Part shown: positions 1 to 11,592 of the stretch, piece by piece
Numbering within the stretch: the first letter of the stretch is position 1
How the letters are laid out: each line of letters begins with the position of its first letter
Position numbers and translations under genes: made by a program
The notes under the pieces: generated by a model
Databases searched by the model: none
What the model was told of the DNA's origin: nothing
What the model saw: the letters and a program-made list of their open reading frames with translations, nothing else
NCBI RefSeq assembly: GCF_014529535.1
Contig: NW_023503493.1
Coordinates: 7,782,001-7,846,000 of the forward strand
Origin: Bradysia coprophila
Lineage: Eukaryota; Arthropoda; Insecta; Diptera; Sciaridae
Direction of reading: 5' to 3'
DNA length: 64,000 nucleotides

Positions 1-84
1 TTTTTACAGTGTTGTACAGTTGTATGACACACTGTCAAGTTTCAGTACCCTATTTAGAGTACCACTCATGCTTGAAGTGCGTTG
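1..84. mobile_element. MITE family A, copy 1 (cut by window edge)
   Basis: Only the right part is in the window. It ends in the terminal inverted repeat TGCTTGAAGTGCGTTG and matches the right half of the complete copy at 4862-5023, including the internal stretch around CAGTTTCAGTACCCTATTTA. Confidence 0.8.
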
Positions 85-1665
85 GTCGCAATCAAAAGGG
101 TATGGAATTCTAATAGTAATAGCATAAAAAATTGGTCTCTTGGGTTCCAGATAGGCTAGTAGCGACTCATTGAAGTTGAAAAATGACGATTTTTGAAAGG
201 TTCTACAGGCGGGGATACTTGAGTCACAGACACATATAAAAATGCATGCAAAATTCACAAAAAACCAGTAAAACAGAACAGAAAATGTGTCGGTTTTCCA
301 AATTCCGTGAGTGTATGATTGAGGAATAAATACGCATTGGCCAACTTAACCAGATGGCCAAACTTTCCTCAAACACGATACACACCAGACGAAAGTTAAC
401 AATTGATTGACAATAAATGATTAAGTTGCCAGCAGCATCAACACAATCAATGAAAAGAACAATTGAAGCAATAGTGTTTTGCAAGTACCTTTTAGCACTA
501 TGGATCTCATTTGTTGAATTATTTAGGTTTCATGAGCTTTTTTTGGTGAAGTAAGCGAGGAACGGTTTTGAATACATATGGTTCTACAGTCAGAATTAAA
601 ATGTTAGATGTTTTAACTAAAGTGAAACTAAAAATAAGGAGTTTGAGGAGATTAAGGAGGTTTCAGGAGGATTTTTGAAAATCAAGGAGAAGTGGGCTCC
701 CTGCTAATTCAATAACTATTCCAGGGGTTGGGTATGTCCTTCATTTGTGAATGCTTGAATACATTTATTTAGGCGACCCCGTCTGTACCATCATAAGTAC
801 ATTCCCATGCAAAATCTAAATCGTATTCCAATGCGGACATTTGAAAAACCATTCGAAACAAACAATTTTGATCAAAAACATTTTCCTTTGTGGATACAAA
901 AATGATTCGACGATTAAAAACCAACAAAACCTTTCGAGTGTATATACGACACCAACAACAACAACTAAACATCTCGATAAAAATGACCCATTGGCATAGA
1001 AAAGCATTTTGATTCGTTGCACATATTAATGGCATCTCTAAAAAGTCTTATGGATGAAAAATATCGCTTTTATCGTATGTGGGAGACACCGTGACAAAAT
1101 ATATCACCGTTTCCCATGTTATACACAAATTGCTCTGTGTGCCAATGTTACTCCTATTTTTTGAAAATTGTTGGATTCATTTTTTTTGTTTGTTTATTGT
1201 TTGTTTGCCGGCTTGTCTCAACTCTCAGTAACATTTGAATGTGTACAAAAAAAGGTGCCCCAATATCTGTAAGACATTAAATGGTGTACGCCAAGAGTTC
1301 TTCAGGAAATGTTTGGCTTTTAAACTTTTACAATAAATGCTTTCAGTTTATAAATATTGAAAAATTAAAAATTAAATTTCGATAGAGAGAGGAGACGCAA
1401 AAAAAAGTCCGTCGAATACTTGGGGGCGTTGAATATTTTACTTTTGAATTATGATATGACGACATGGAGTCATAGAACCAAACACAAATATTGAATTGAA
1501 TAATTGCTCGGTTCGTCTGGATCATATTTCTACATTTTCAGTTTTCAAGTAGGTCTTATAACTGTACGAACGACTGCACAATGTGTAGTATGATGAATAA
1601 TTTATGGGAATAGAGGACGGTTGACGATTCGAATAGAAAACCTGTGGGTCTGTTTGTACAATTGT
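85..1665. other. Intergenic, no gene seen
   Basis: AT-rich DNA with only short chance reading frames on both strands. No splice-linked coding signal and no strong repeat was recognised. Confidence 0.5.
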
Positions 1666-1671
1666 TTTATT
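1666..1671 (-). terminator. Poly(A) signal of the 790-residue protein gene
   Basis: AATAAA on the minus strand, about 80 bases past the stop codon of the gene ending at 1750. Confidence 0.5.
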
Positions 1672-1749
1672 TTAAAAAAATCTTCTTTAAAATCGAATCG
1701 AACAAAGAAAGAACTGAATTCGGTAAATAAAGCAAGGCCGAGTTTATAT

Positions 1750-4122
1750 TTACAAATTTGGATCATCCTTAGTGCGATCCCTAGCCGGCTCAAATCTCGA
1801 AAAAAGCCTGTCAACACCAATCATAACAATAATAACAAAACCAAATATTGGAATGCACCGCCAATAAGGAAAAACCGTACGATTCATTTCCTCCAGATAT
1901 CTATCTCGACGAATTTGTAACCAACCTCTTACAGATGGCCCCTCATCACCAAAATCATAGTCTTCATCACTAAGCCCGTTATTAAATTCGATTACTTCCG
2001 TATGCGGCGATGACGTTTGTATAGGCGGTCTTCTACGTACCGGAAACGCTGGTGCCAGAAAGAATGTACCCTCATATAAGCCTGCAGCAATGGTAAATGG
2101 CGTAGGTGTTACAAAATTCCTGTCCCGTATCTCTCGAAGAATGTCTTGTGGTGAACGATCGTCTATAGGGATTGCCACTTCGAGTTCCCTGGATTGTACC
2201 GGGACTTCGGATGCAGTAGATATAGATTGTACCGGGACTTCAGATGCAGTAGATGTAGATTGTACCGGGACTTCGGATGCAGTAGATGTAGATCGTACCA
2301 GGATTTCGGGTGTAGCATATATAGATTGTACCGGGACTTCAGATGCAGTAGATGTAGATTGTACCGGGACTTCGGATGCAGTAGATGTAGATTGTATCGG
2401 GACTTCGGGTGTAGCAGATGTAGATTGTATCGGGACTTCGGATGCAGTAGATGTAGATTGTACCGGGACTTCGGGTGCAGTAGATGTAGATTGTACCGGG
2501 ACTTCGGGTGCAGTAGACTGTACCGAGACTTCGGGAGCAGTAGATTGTAGTGGCAATTCGGGTGCAGTAGGTCGTAAACGGACTCCGGGTGGAGTAGTAT
2601 ATATTCCTGGACGTCGTTGTGGAGCTGTGTGCATATCGATTGGCACTCCTTGTGCATTACAGTGTACCGGAAGCGGCTGTCCTAATGGATTATATCGTAT
2701 CTGGATCGACGTTATGGATGAATTAGATTGTCCCGCGTATGGTCTGTCGGATGAATAGAGACACGAAGTAGAAAACCAAGCGCGTAGCAGCTGAAATCTC
2801 GAGGAAGCAGGAGAAGTCTCGGGCGCCGACATTGCAGGAAGCACCCCATGGCGAGGTGATAAGAGTAGAGAATCGATCACGAATGATGATGATGCGCTCC
2901 TACCTGATGATGATTGTGGAGGTTCGATTGGTAGTTCAGGTAGACTGTGTACTTGTTGAGATGATGCTGCGCTGCTATCCAATGACTGTGCACGTTGTAC
3001 TTGAGGATGTGATGATGATGTGCTACTACCAGATGACTGTAGCACGAACAGGCGTATCGGTAGACTGTTGTCTTGTTGGGATGGTGTTGCGCTGCTATCC
3101 GATGATGACTCAAACACGTTTGATGATAATGCGCTACTACATGATGATGATGATGATAGTGGAGGTTTCATCGGAAGTTTAGGTAGAATGTGTACTTGTT
3201 GAGATGATGCGCCGCTATCCAATGACTGTGTACGTTCTACTTGATGAGATGATGATTGTGGAGGTTCGGTCGGTCGTGCAGGTAGACTGCGTACTTGTTG
3301 AGATGATGATGGTGCGCCACTACATGATGATGATGATGATGATTGTGGAGGTTCGATCGGTAGTACAGGTAGACTGTGTACTTGTTGAGATGATGATGGT
3401 GCGCCACTACATGATGATGATGATGATTGTGGAGGTTCGATTGGTAGTTCAGGTAGACTGTGTACTTGTTGAGATGATGTTGCGCTGCTATCCAATGACT
3501 GTGTACGTTGTACTTGAGGAGGTGATGATGATGCGCTACTACCAGATGACTGTAGTTCGAACTGGGTTATCGGTAGACTGTTTTCTTGTTGGGGTGGTGG
3601 TGCGCTGCTATCCGATGATGAGAGTGGAGATTCAAACACGTTTGATGATAATGCGCTACTACTTGATGATGATTGTGGAGGTTCGATCTCGAGTTTCGGT
3701 AGACTGTGGACTTGTTGAGATGATGCGCCGCTATCCAATGACTCTGTACGTTGTACTTGATGAGGTGCTGAGAGTGGAGAATCGATCATGAGTGATGATG
3801 ACTGTGGAGGTTTGATCGGGAGTGATGGTAGACTCTGTGCTTGAGGAGATGATGAGAGTGGAGGTTCTATCTGTGTAGATGTTGCGATACTACCCGATGA
3901 CTGTGTTAGACGCGCTCGATGACGACCTACTGGTTGATAAAGGGGAATTGGCGGCTCCTCAGCTCCATTGGCTTGATCGTCCGGATCGTAGGCCGCATCA
4001 GAAGCAGGTTGATCCAAAGGTCTTGCGTCTGGACTGTCGGGCCTAAGCTCAAAAAGACCAGCTATATTATAAAATGATCCTTTTTCCTCCTCTTCTTCGT
4101 CTTTTTTCAACAGTTTCTTCAT
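1750..4122 (-). CDS. Ser/Pro-rich tandem-repeat protein with C-terminal membrane anchor
   Basis: Uninterrupted 790-residue frame, far longer than chance, starting at an ATG preceded by AAAT. Function is not recognised. Seen: a charged N-terminus with KKDEEEEE (residues 6-13); a Ser/Gln/Pro-rich repeat section (about 80-415) built on phrases such as SSQQVHSLPELPIEPPQ; a less repetitive middle (about 415-530); about ten 11-residue repeats of the type VPVQSTSTASE (about 531-645); then a non-repetitive tail with one hydrophobic segment (CIPIFGFVIIVMIGVD, about 756-771) and a short basic/acidic end. There is no signal peptide, so the inferred topology is tail-anchored, with the long disordered repeat region in the cytosol. 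No introns are visible. The first ATG of the frame was taken as start. The gene could be lineage-specific. A pseudogene is unlikely, since the frame survives in a length-variable repeat region. Confidence 0.7.
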   Translation of the reverse strand: MKKLLKKDEEEEEKGSFYNIAGLFELRPDSPDARPLDQPASDAAYDPDDQANGAEEPPIPLYQPVGRHRARLTQSSGSIATSTQIEPPLSSSPQAQSLPSLPIKPPQSSSLMIDSPLSAPHQVQRTESLDSGASSQQVHSLPKLEIEPPQSSSSSSALSSNVFESPLSSSDSSAPPPQQENSLPITQFELQSSGSSASSSPPQVQRTQSLDSSATSSQQVHSLPELPIEPPQSSSSSCSGAPSSSQQVHSLPVLPIEPPQSSSSSSCSGAPSSSQQVRSLPARPTEPPQSSSHQVERTQSLDSGASSQQVHILPKLPMKPPLSSSSSCSSALSSNVFESSSDSSATPSQQDNSLPIRLFVLQSSGSSTSSSHPQVQRAQSLDSSAASSQQVHSLPELPIEPPQSSSGRSASSSFVIDSLLLSPRHGVLPAMSAPETSPASSRFQLLRAWFSTSCLYSSDRPYAGQSNSSITSIQIRYNPLGQPLPVHCNAQGVPIDMHTAPQRRPGIYTTPPGVRLRPTAPELPLQSTAPEVSVQSTAPEVPVQSTSTAPEVPVQSTSTASEVPIQSTSATPEVPIQSTSTASEVPVQSTSTASEVPVQSIYATPEILVRSTSTASEVPVQSTSTASEVPVQSISTASEVPVQSRELEVAIPIDDRSPQDILREIRDRNFVTPTPFTIAAGLYEGTFFLAPAFPVRRRPPIQTSSPHTEVIEFNNGLSDEDYDFGDEGPSVRGWLQIRRDRYLEEMNRTVFPYWRCIPIFGFVIIVMIGVDRLFSRFEPARDRTKDDPNL
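2193..2530 (-). repeat. 33-bp coding minisatellite
   Basis: About ten head-to-tail copies of a 33-base unit containing GTACCGGGACTTCGG on the plus strand. The unit is a multiple of three, so the 11-residue protein repeat stays in frame and the opposite strand also stays open, which explains the long antisense frames here. Confidence 0.9.
2832..3790 (-). repeat. Higher-order coding repeat (Ser/Gln/Pro units)
   Basis: Units encoding variants of SSQQVHSLPxLPIEPPQSSS recur. A larger block of about 115-120 residues occurs twice, about residues 120-235 and 295-415. Both copies carry SLDSGASSQQVH, SSNVFES, then QVQRxQSLDSS in the same order. Confidence 0.75.
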
Positions 4123-4854
4123 ATTTAATGGCGAGCTGGAAAAATTTTCGTTGATTTTCTTAGTTTGAATTTTCGATAACGTCCATCACTATTTACCTAC
4201 GCTACGAACTCCCAAAAATTTTGATTAGTGAAGCAAAGCGTGGAGCTGACAAATGAGTTGGTTAAAATTGAAAATTAAAATGGAAACAAATTGTTTCCAC
4301 TAGTGAAATAAACGTATTATGCACACAAAGGTGTTACGAAAAGCACTGCTTATGATACAATGGTGGTGGTAAATGGCGGCAAAATATATTCGATGAAGTT
4401 GTTCGAACATCGTTACTCGAACATTGCCATGCAACATATGGGATCAGAGCCGTCAGTAGCGCTTTTTCGTACGAAATTCATTCGACACCTTCTTGTTTTA
4501 GGAGGGAATAAATTGTTTGATATTTAGCCATCAAGAGTCTCAATAACTTAGAACATATTTTATATTCAGGCGGACCAAAAACGTCACATTCTCACACTAG
4601 ATAGTGACCCAAAACAACAGCTTTCTCTCTCAGTTTTATTTCCCACTTTATTGTCCAAGCTCTGTCAATTTAACTTTATTTTTCTACCAAGCAACTTTGT
4701 GTAAGATATCAACAAGAAATTGACAAGATGTGTGATGTCGCATGTGATAAGGCTGAATTCACCGCCATTCCGTTTTGTCTCGGTAAAACAGAGTGCGTGC
4801 GAATTCAGGCTAATATATAGGATATAATTTGTCGTTACGTCGGCTAAATGATGA
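4123..4854. other. Intergenic, no gene seen
   Basis: Upstream region of the minus-strand repeat-protein gene. No clear TATA box or other gene was found. Confidence 0.4.
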
Positions 4855-4861
4855 CTATTAG

Positions 4862-5023
4862 CAACGCACTTCAAGCAAAAGTGCTATTAATGACAACTGT
4901 CAAATAGAGTACTACGTTGTATGAAAAAAGTGTCCGAATTTTTTTACAGTGTCAATATTAGTTCGATACACTGTCCAGTTTCAGTACCCTATTTAGAGTA
5001 CCACTCATGCTTGAAGTGCGTTG
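4862..5023. mobile_element. MITE family A, copy 2 (complete)
   Basis: 162 bp with 16-bp terminal inverted repeats CAACGCACTTCAAGCA / TGCTTGAAGTGCGTTG, flanked on both sides by the 7-bp duplication CTATTAG (4855-4861 and 5024-5030). No coding capacity. CA...TG ends and a 7-bp duplication would fit P-like or related cut-and-paste transposons; the superfamily is inferred. Confidence 0.85.
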
Positions 5024-5286
5024 CTATTAGAGTACTAAAACGGGACAATGCATCAAACAAATTTTGACACTGTAAAAAAATCTGTAATCATCTGTAAAAT
5101 CATGAACTTTTGACAGCGGATCAGTTAAAAACTAGAATTCGCTCTCCGTATAAGTCAAGTCAAGTATACAACCAGCCCGAACCAGTCGATGAAATGAAAT
5201 TGTCATACATTTTTCCACACGAGCTGATAATTTTGACAGAAGGACCACTGGTCTAGACATTCTATACAAAGTTAAAAGAGAGTCAA

Positions 5287-5410
5287 AATTTTGACATATC
5301 ACCCATCGAGATCAGTTGAATTAATTGGTTTTTTTCCCTTTTTACATCGAAATTTTGACATATCACCCATCGAGCTCAGTTAAATTAACTGGTTTTTTCC
5401 CCTGTTTTTA
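5287..5410. repeat. Two-copy tandem repeat, about 63 bp
   Basis: Two adjacent near-identical units, each starting AATTTTGACATATCACCCAT and ending in a T-rich run with CCC. Confidence 0.8.
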
Positions 5411-5549
5411 CGCTCTTTTAACAATGTATGGCAAAATTGCATTTCACGTAGTCGTTGGTACTCGACTATAAGACTCGACTAAGAATATACCAGGATGTTG
5501 GAGCGACTGATACTGTAGTTTCTTCCACACTGATAAAAATATTCGTCAA

Positions 5550-5762
5550 CATACATCAAGTATGTATGAAATTGCTGGCAGGCAGCTTCATTTCTGCCTC
5601 ACTTCTGACTTATGTATATTCCAACGTCTGACATGTATATCGTACATGTCCGACGCATAATCGTTGGAATGTACATGTCAGACGTTGAAATGTACATATC
5701 CGAAGTAAGGCAGAAATGAAGCTGTCTGTCAGCCATTTCATACTGGTATGACCAGTATGTAA
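5550..5762. mobile_element. Foldback element, about 210 bp
   Basis: Two long arms are inverted copies. The left arm has GGCAGCTTCATTTCTGCCT and the right arm has AGGCAGAAATGAAGCTG, and pairing continues through the CAACGTCTGACATGTA motifs near the centre. No coding capacity. Confidence 0.75.
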
Positions 5763-6224
5763 TATATTTTTAAATTGAAAATTCATGTGAAATTTTCACA
5801 TTCCACCAGTTGCAAATTGCAAGATAAAATATGTCTCGAGAGAACCCAGAAGGCATAGGTAGCGAAATTATTGCTTTTCATTTTACATAGTAGACCAAAG
5901 CCAATATGTTCCCTTAACTTTTACAATATAGGTCAATATTCAATATTCATTCAACGGTTACCCGATCGTTTCGATAAAATTGCAAAAATGCATAAATAAT
6001 TGACATATTACCAACCAGTAACCACCACACATCAAGTAAATGGTTTTTCCGTGTCACCAGAGACCTTTTGGAATTGGGTATACAACAGTGGTTTGTTAGA
6101 CCTGTTCGTAAAAGCTGTTTCGTTTGGCTCTCATACACATTATATTGTTGGTAGCGTGATCAAGTTTTGTTTGATTAAAATTATGCGATCCCAATGAGAC
6201 TTGTTGGATTTGGCTGGTTCGACT

Positions 6225-7492
6225 CCCAAGTAGCATTCAACGGTTAAAATTCGGTTGTACAACTGTTATTACACCGCGGTTATAAATTATTTGAAGATAA
6301 CCCAAAATAACTAATTAGTTGTCACAACGTTGCTACAACGTTGCAATAACGGTTGTGCAACGGTTTTTGCCCAGTTGCGAAAGTTGTGAGATTCTAGTAA
6401 CGAATTGGTTGTAAGACGGTTATACAACGAATTGTTTAAAGTTGTGAAACGGTTGTATAACCGACGTAGGACTTATAAATCACATTTGAAAATTCGATAC
6501 CGTCTTACTTATTAGTTGTACTACCGTTTCACAACGTTTTCGTTTATCATTATTTTCAGCTTATAGCTACACTTTCAAGAACACGTTTTATCTGGAAAAT
6601 TGTATGTGCAATATTCGTAAAGATGTTTTTATGCACAGCAATTCAACTGATTTTTTTTTTGTTTTTAATTATTTATTATCATTCATCATTTGGTGCGTAA
6701 CTAAAGTAAGAGGCACGGTGAACTGTTCTTATTTTATTCACGGTTCGATTTTAGTCAACAATTCAGTCAGTCACACGTTTTTCCACTCGTTTTTCTACAT
6801 CTTTGATAATTAGCATCGTATTGTCTTAATGCCAATTCAACAAAGTTTTATCCATCAATTTCACTTTTATTGTAAGATACTGTTGTCGACCCTAACTCCT
6901 ATCAAGAGACCTAACAAGACATAAGAAACCTAACTTCGACAACAGCAACAAACAAAACTAGTGAAATTGATCAATAAAATGTTAATCTACGAATTGGCAA
7001 TAAGTTAGAAAAAAACGACAATTCACAAAGTATTAACAATTTGCAGCACAAACATTCTTCAAATTTCATTTTCACATAGTGACTGAAAACTGAAACACTA
7101 TTTAGCACATTTTACACATAAATAGATAGTTATATATTCCGAGCGAACTTTTTAGCATGACATCTTATTCCAACTGACGCAAAATTGAAAATGCATCAGT
7201 TGCTCAACCGTTTTACGACGAATTAGTGAAAGAGATTTCTTCAACTTATTGGTTGCATAACGGTTAATTGACGAATAAGTTTTTGGCAAAAATTATCTGT
7301 TCACTTATTCGTTTATTAACGGTTGTACCACTAATTCGTTATAAATTGAATGATAACGAATGAGTTGTGAAACGGTTACATAACGAATAAGTTATTTTGA
7401 GCATAACTTATTCGTTACATAACCGTTGGACAACGAAAAAGTTTGCAACGAATAAGTCATTTTCTAACCGCGGTTATGAAATGCTACTTGGG
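6225..7492. mobile_element. Non-autonomous DNA transposon with subterminal repeats, 1.27 kb
   Basis: Ends are inverted: CCCAAGTAGCATT at the left and AATGCTACTTGGG (two outer bases offset) at the right. Both 300-bp arms are packed with short motifs such as ACGGTTGTAC, ACAACG and ACGAATAAGTT in both orientations, while the centre (about 6540-7190) is plain AT-rich DNA. No transposase frame and no obvious target duplication. Confidence 0.65.
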
Positions 7493-9929
7493 CTTTCGAA
7501 ACGATTACTCTTGGCTTAGGAGTTTTTGAACCCGAAATTGTACTGTACTGGTCAGTGGACAGAAAAATCAGTAAAAATATTATCGAAAGTACGTTCGATG
7601 TTTATTTGAACCCAAAAGGGAGACCGTTGATAAGCTTCACGATAACATCAGTGGTTCCGACGGTTTTCCCCGTTTGATCTCAAATCTTTTACTTCATTAT
7701 TTTTAACAACAACTCTCTGCTGTATGTAACAATACCAGTTGTTTACCGGGTATTATTGCGATCGTCGAGTTCACCAACATTTTTCCGGCAAAGCTTTCTT
7801 CAACATAATATAAGTTACTTTAACGACTTCCTTATACGGGATGCTAGTGCGCATAATGTAGTAGAACTTATGATATATCGGTCATACACATGAAATCGAT
7901 CGAAATTAAATCCGCATCGAAGTCATGATTATAATAAATATTTTGGTTTGCCCGCGCACACATCATATGATATTGCTGCTGGTGTGCAATACTCTTGAGT
8001 AATCAAAATAATTTTAAGTCTTTTCTGGTTCGAGATTTTTTTTTAAATTCAGTTAGCTTGTCATTTTGTGAAAAGTAGGAAAGATTACCAGTCAAAGATA
8101 TGCAAAATATTTGAATATTATAAGTGTAACCGCAAGAGCACGGTGTGTATATGTATAACTAGTCGACTCGAAGACTATATGGCGATATTTAAATATGGAA
8201 AATGTTGTGAACTCTCCTCTTATTATGTTACAAAGCATGGAAAACAATGAATTATAATGATCTACTTAAATTGTCGTCTTCGAGATTGTATTACAAGAAA
8301 AAACGTAACGTAAGAAAGGAAGGCTGGAAAAAATTATAACAAAAAACTGAGAACACAATCGGACCGTAGGATCGATAAAATTTTTACTATTTCAATATTA
8401 TCGATCCGAGGCGAGGAAATCATTTTCATATATTTCATTTTACTCATATTCGGAACAATTTTTTTTTATTGATGTAATGTGTGAACGAACAATCGAAACC
8501 AACGATGGAACGGAAAGAGATATAAAGATTTTAGGTATAATTGGTATAGCTGAAAACTACATAAATGAAGCATCGGTAGTCGTGTGAAACATAAACTTTG
8601 TGATTCTTATCAATTTTTCGATAAATCAATTGATTTATTGGGTGAAGAGTTTGATTGTTTATCAAATGAGATGCATAAATAGTTTGGTTGATTTGTTTCT
8701 TCTTCTTCTTTTGTTAATTCACGTCGTAAGTGTTCTGAATTATTCAAAATCGAAAGTGTTACTGGTGCCATATCTCATAATAGAGAAGCGTTGAAATTTA
8801 TAAGTTTGACGTAACCTGTTCTCTCATAACCTTGGTGCCTTAAGACATTTGGGAGAAACGGACACTTTTAAAATTTTACTACATTGCATATCATTTTTCA
8901 ACTTTTCACATTATCAAGATGGCTAATTCCAACGTTACGTCAGAATTTTACACAATTCAATTCAATTCTACACAGAACAACAAAAGAATTCCAATTTTTT
9001 CTAAAAGCTTAGAATGAAATTTTACCGCTTCGAATTTGATCGAATAACCGGTAGAGCTTTAAAGTTTTGATGCAGAATTCGAAGACACAAAACTAAACCT
9101 TATAGAAACGGCAGACGTATCGTCATAAAATTATTGAATCTATTACTTCGTATGTAAGTTTAAGATTTCGCTTAGTATTTGATGCAAAATCTTTTACTTC
9201 ATTAGTTTCAACATACGTTTGGTAGATTGTAGATTACTTGCCAATGGGGCAAATGATGGAAATGGTATTTCTTGAGGTAAATTTACCGATCGAGGCGAAG
9301 CCAGAAAACACAGAAGAAATACCATTGCCGAGTAAGTTTTTTACTCAAAGCTTGAGATAAAGTTTTAACACCGTGAAATAAACGTAAGTTTTCTTCACGT
9401 TTTTGAGAAAAAAAGTTTTACTGACTTCCATAAGTCATTACTTTATTGACATGAGCGTTAATAGTATATTACTTCCGAGGTTCCAAGTTGTGTATTTGAT
9501 AAGTGGGGCGTTACAGCCCTCCCCTTCGGGTTTCTTCCGTTTGAATTCCATTTTTTAAAGGAATATATTTCACAATTTTAAAAATTTTTCTTCCTCAACA
9601 TCTGCCACTTGTGACGCAAACTTTTTTATTATAATTTTCTTCCTAAAATTTTTCTGGTGTGATTGTTGTTGATAAGCCTTTCACGTACTTTCCTCATCAG
9701 CTGCCATTTGTGACGCATACCTTTTTGCGTGTCGAATCTGTAAGCGTCACCTACACCGATATCAGTTCTTTTGTAAGTGGATAACAGGACTTGCGTCACA
9801 CCTCCACTGTAAGTGGTTTTGGGCGATCGTAAGTACAATGCTTTACGTGATTAGGCAATGTAAATGAAAATGAAACATGCCGTAACACGTAAAACTCTAT
9901 TACCGGTGGCTTATAGAGAATAAAATAAT
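7493..9929. other. Intergenic with dispersed repeat fragments
   Basis: No gene recognised. Fragments of the dispersed ATCTTTTACTTCATT family occur at about 7685 and 9185. A short motif (TGCCAYTTGTGACGCA) occurs twice, near 9603 and 9703. Confidence 0.45.
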
Positions 9930-10043
9930 TTACGTCCTTGTTTGGACCTATGTATGTTGCCTTGTGGGGTTGCATCCCTCGCCTTCGGCTCAAGCTGCAA
10001 ACGCCACACTTAGCAAAATAAAAAGTTTCAAACAAGGACGTAA
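9930..10043. mobile_element. Small foldback with 15-bp perfect ends
   Basis: TTACGTCCTTGTTTG at 9930-9944 and its exact reverse complement at 10029-10043. The central part contains CCTCGCCTTCGGCTC, a motif type that recurs in other foldback loops of this window. Confidence 0.75.
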
Positions 10044-10110
10044 TCTACAAATAATTGTCACTATTGTATGGCACGACCGTACATACAACTATTGGTATTT
10101 AAATTCAGAA

Positions 10111-10282
10111 ACGGGACATGTTACTAGCGACTTATAAGAAAACTGAAATTTAATTCATTTAGCCTCGTTGCAAATAGACTTACGATGTTGTTTGTTTTTA
10201 TCTATCAAAAATCTTCAGTCTATTTGAATTTGAACGAAAGCAACGAAATTTCATTTTTCTTATAATTCGCTAATGTGACACG
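10111..10282. mobile_element. Foldback family B, copy 1
   Basis: Arms contain TAGCGACTTATAAGAAAA and, inverted, TTTTTCTTATAATTCGCTA, with GGGACAT near the outer left end. The same arms form the element at 36193-36337. Confidence 0.7.
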
Positions 10283-11432
10283 CTTCTGCATTTGATGAAA
10301 CTATTCTAACGTCATAAAATTACGTCATCAGGAAAAAAAGACCCAACAATTATACAGATTCTCTACACATACCTGCACATACCTTGCATAAGTAAATTAG
10401 AAGCGAAATATTGAATCAGATTTCGTTTGTCGCTGTGTGATATCCGAAAAAAAATTCGTTTACATAAATTTTAATTGGATTACGATATGGATATGTGATG
10501 ACAAACTATTGAGCTATTAAATGTATGTATTTCGTTTAGAACGAAAATATTTATCTTTTCACAACACTCTTTTTTTCCCCGTCTTCGGTCGATGGTTTGC
10601 TTTTGTGTGTGGGTTTTGGGCATCATGCGACCAGTTACACAATATTTGTGGCCATTCGGCTAGAGTAATTAATGCATAGGATTAGAGATGTTGTGTGCTG
10701 CTTCTTTCTACTCGGTATGAAAAGGGGATACGTACTTGCTCTTTGCAATTGTAGTCAATAAACGACAAAAAATTGCTCAAGTTTTTGGATGTCTAACTGT
10801 TGCAAATTCTCACTTCAATTTTTTTTTCATATGATCAAAGTCGAGTGGCGGCACCAGTCTCCCTACATGTACCAGAGGTCAGACACCTGTATCATCCTTT
10901 TTTTATTGAAGACAACCTCAATGATATTTCGAAGGTTTCGAAGCTAGGTCTTCATTAACTAACCTGTTCCGAAGCTAAACGATAAGCACCTGTTTGAGAG
11001 TAACCTTGGTGGTCATAGACATTTTTCATGCCAACCAAAAATGTATTTTTTAATTTCTTCGGGTATACATTTGTGTGGTCCAGATCAACCAAGTTATACA
11101 TTTTCAATGAATCAGGAGCATTCGGAGCTAACAAAACGACAATTAATTTAGATATCCGAGTCGATAACCTGTATCAATTTAATGTGCTTAACATAATTTA
11201 GTTAGATCGTTTTTTTTTTGGTTGATTGGTGCTACGTACGATACATTTGGATGAGGAATTTTGTTGATTTTAATTTGTTAGGTTTTTTTAATCATCGAAT
11301 ATTATTATGAGAATCAATAACCTTTTTGGTATTTTGCTTCCCTCCTTTGACGTATGAAATTGTATTTTGAGGTAAATGATGGAATCAGTCGAAAAAAAAC
11401 CTTAAAGATTAAATGTAACGCAAGTCCTTCTG
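10283..11432. other. Intergenic, no gene seen
   Basis: AT-rich sequence without a recognisable gene or strong repeat. Confidence 0.4.
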
Positions 11433-11592
11433 TAACGCACTGAAAGCATGAGAGATCGTAGTAACAGCTTGGCAGCTGCATAGTATAAACTATTTTGTAC
11501 GAAAACGTTTTCCAAATTTTTTTACAGTGTCAAAATGTGTATGACCCTGGCACACTGTTCAGTTTCAGTACCACTCATGCTTGAAGTCTTGT
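11433..11592. mobile_element. MITE family A, copy 3 (diverged)
   Basis: Left end TAACGCACTGAAAGCA and right end ATGCTTGAAGT are decayed versions of the family A ends. The internal TTTTTTTACAGTGTCAAA and CACACTGTTCAGTTTCAGTA match the other copies. Confidence 0.7.

Noticed and set aside
2090..2758. 222-residue plus-strand frame with repeated DCTGTSDAVDV-type units
   Set aside because: It is the antisense shadow of the 33-bp coding repeat. The minus-strand frame is longer, ends in a non-repetitive domain and has a membrane segment.
3204..3791. 195-residue plus-strand frame rich in Met and Val
   Set aside because: Antisense of the Ser-rich repeats; its composition follows from ATGATG runs opposite serine codons.
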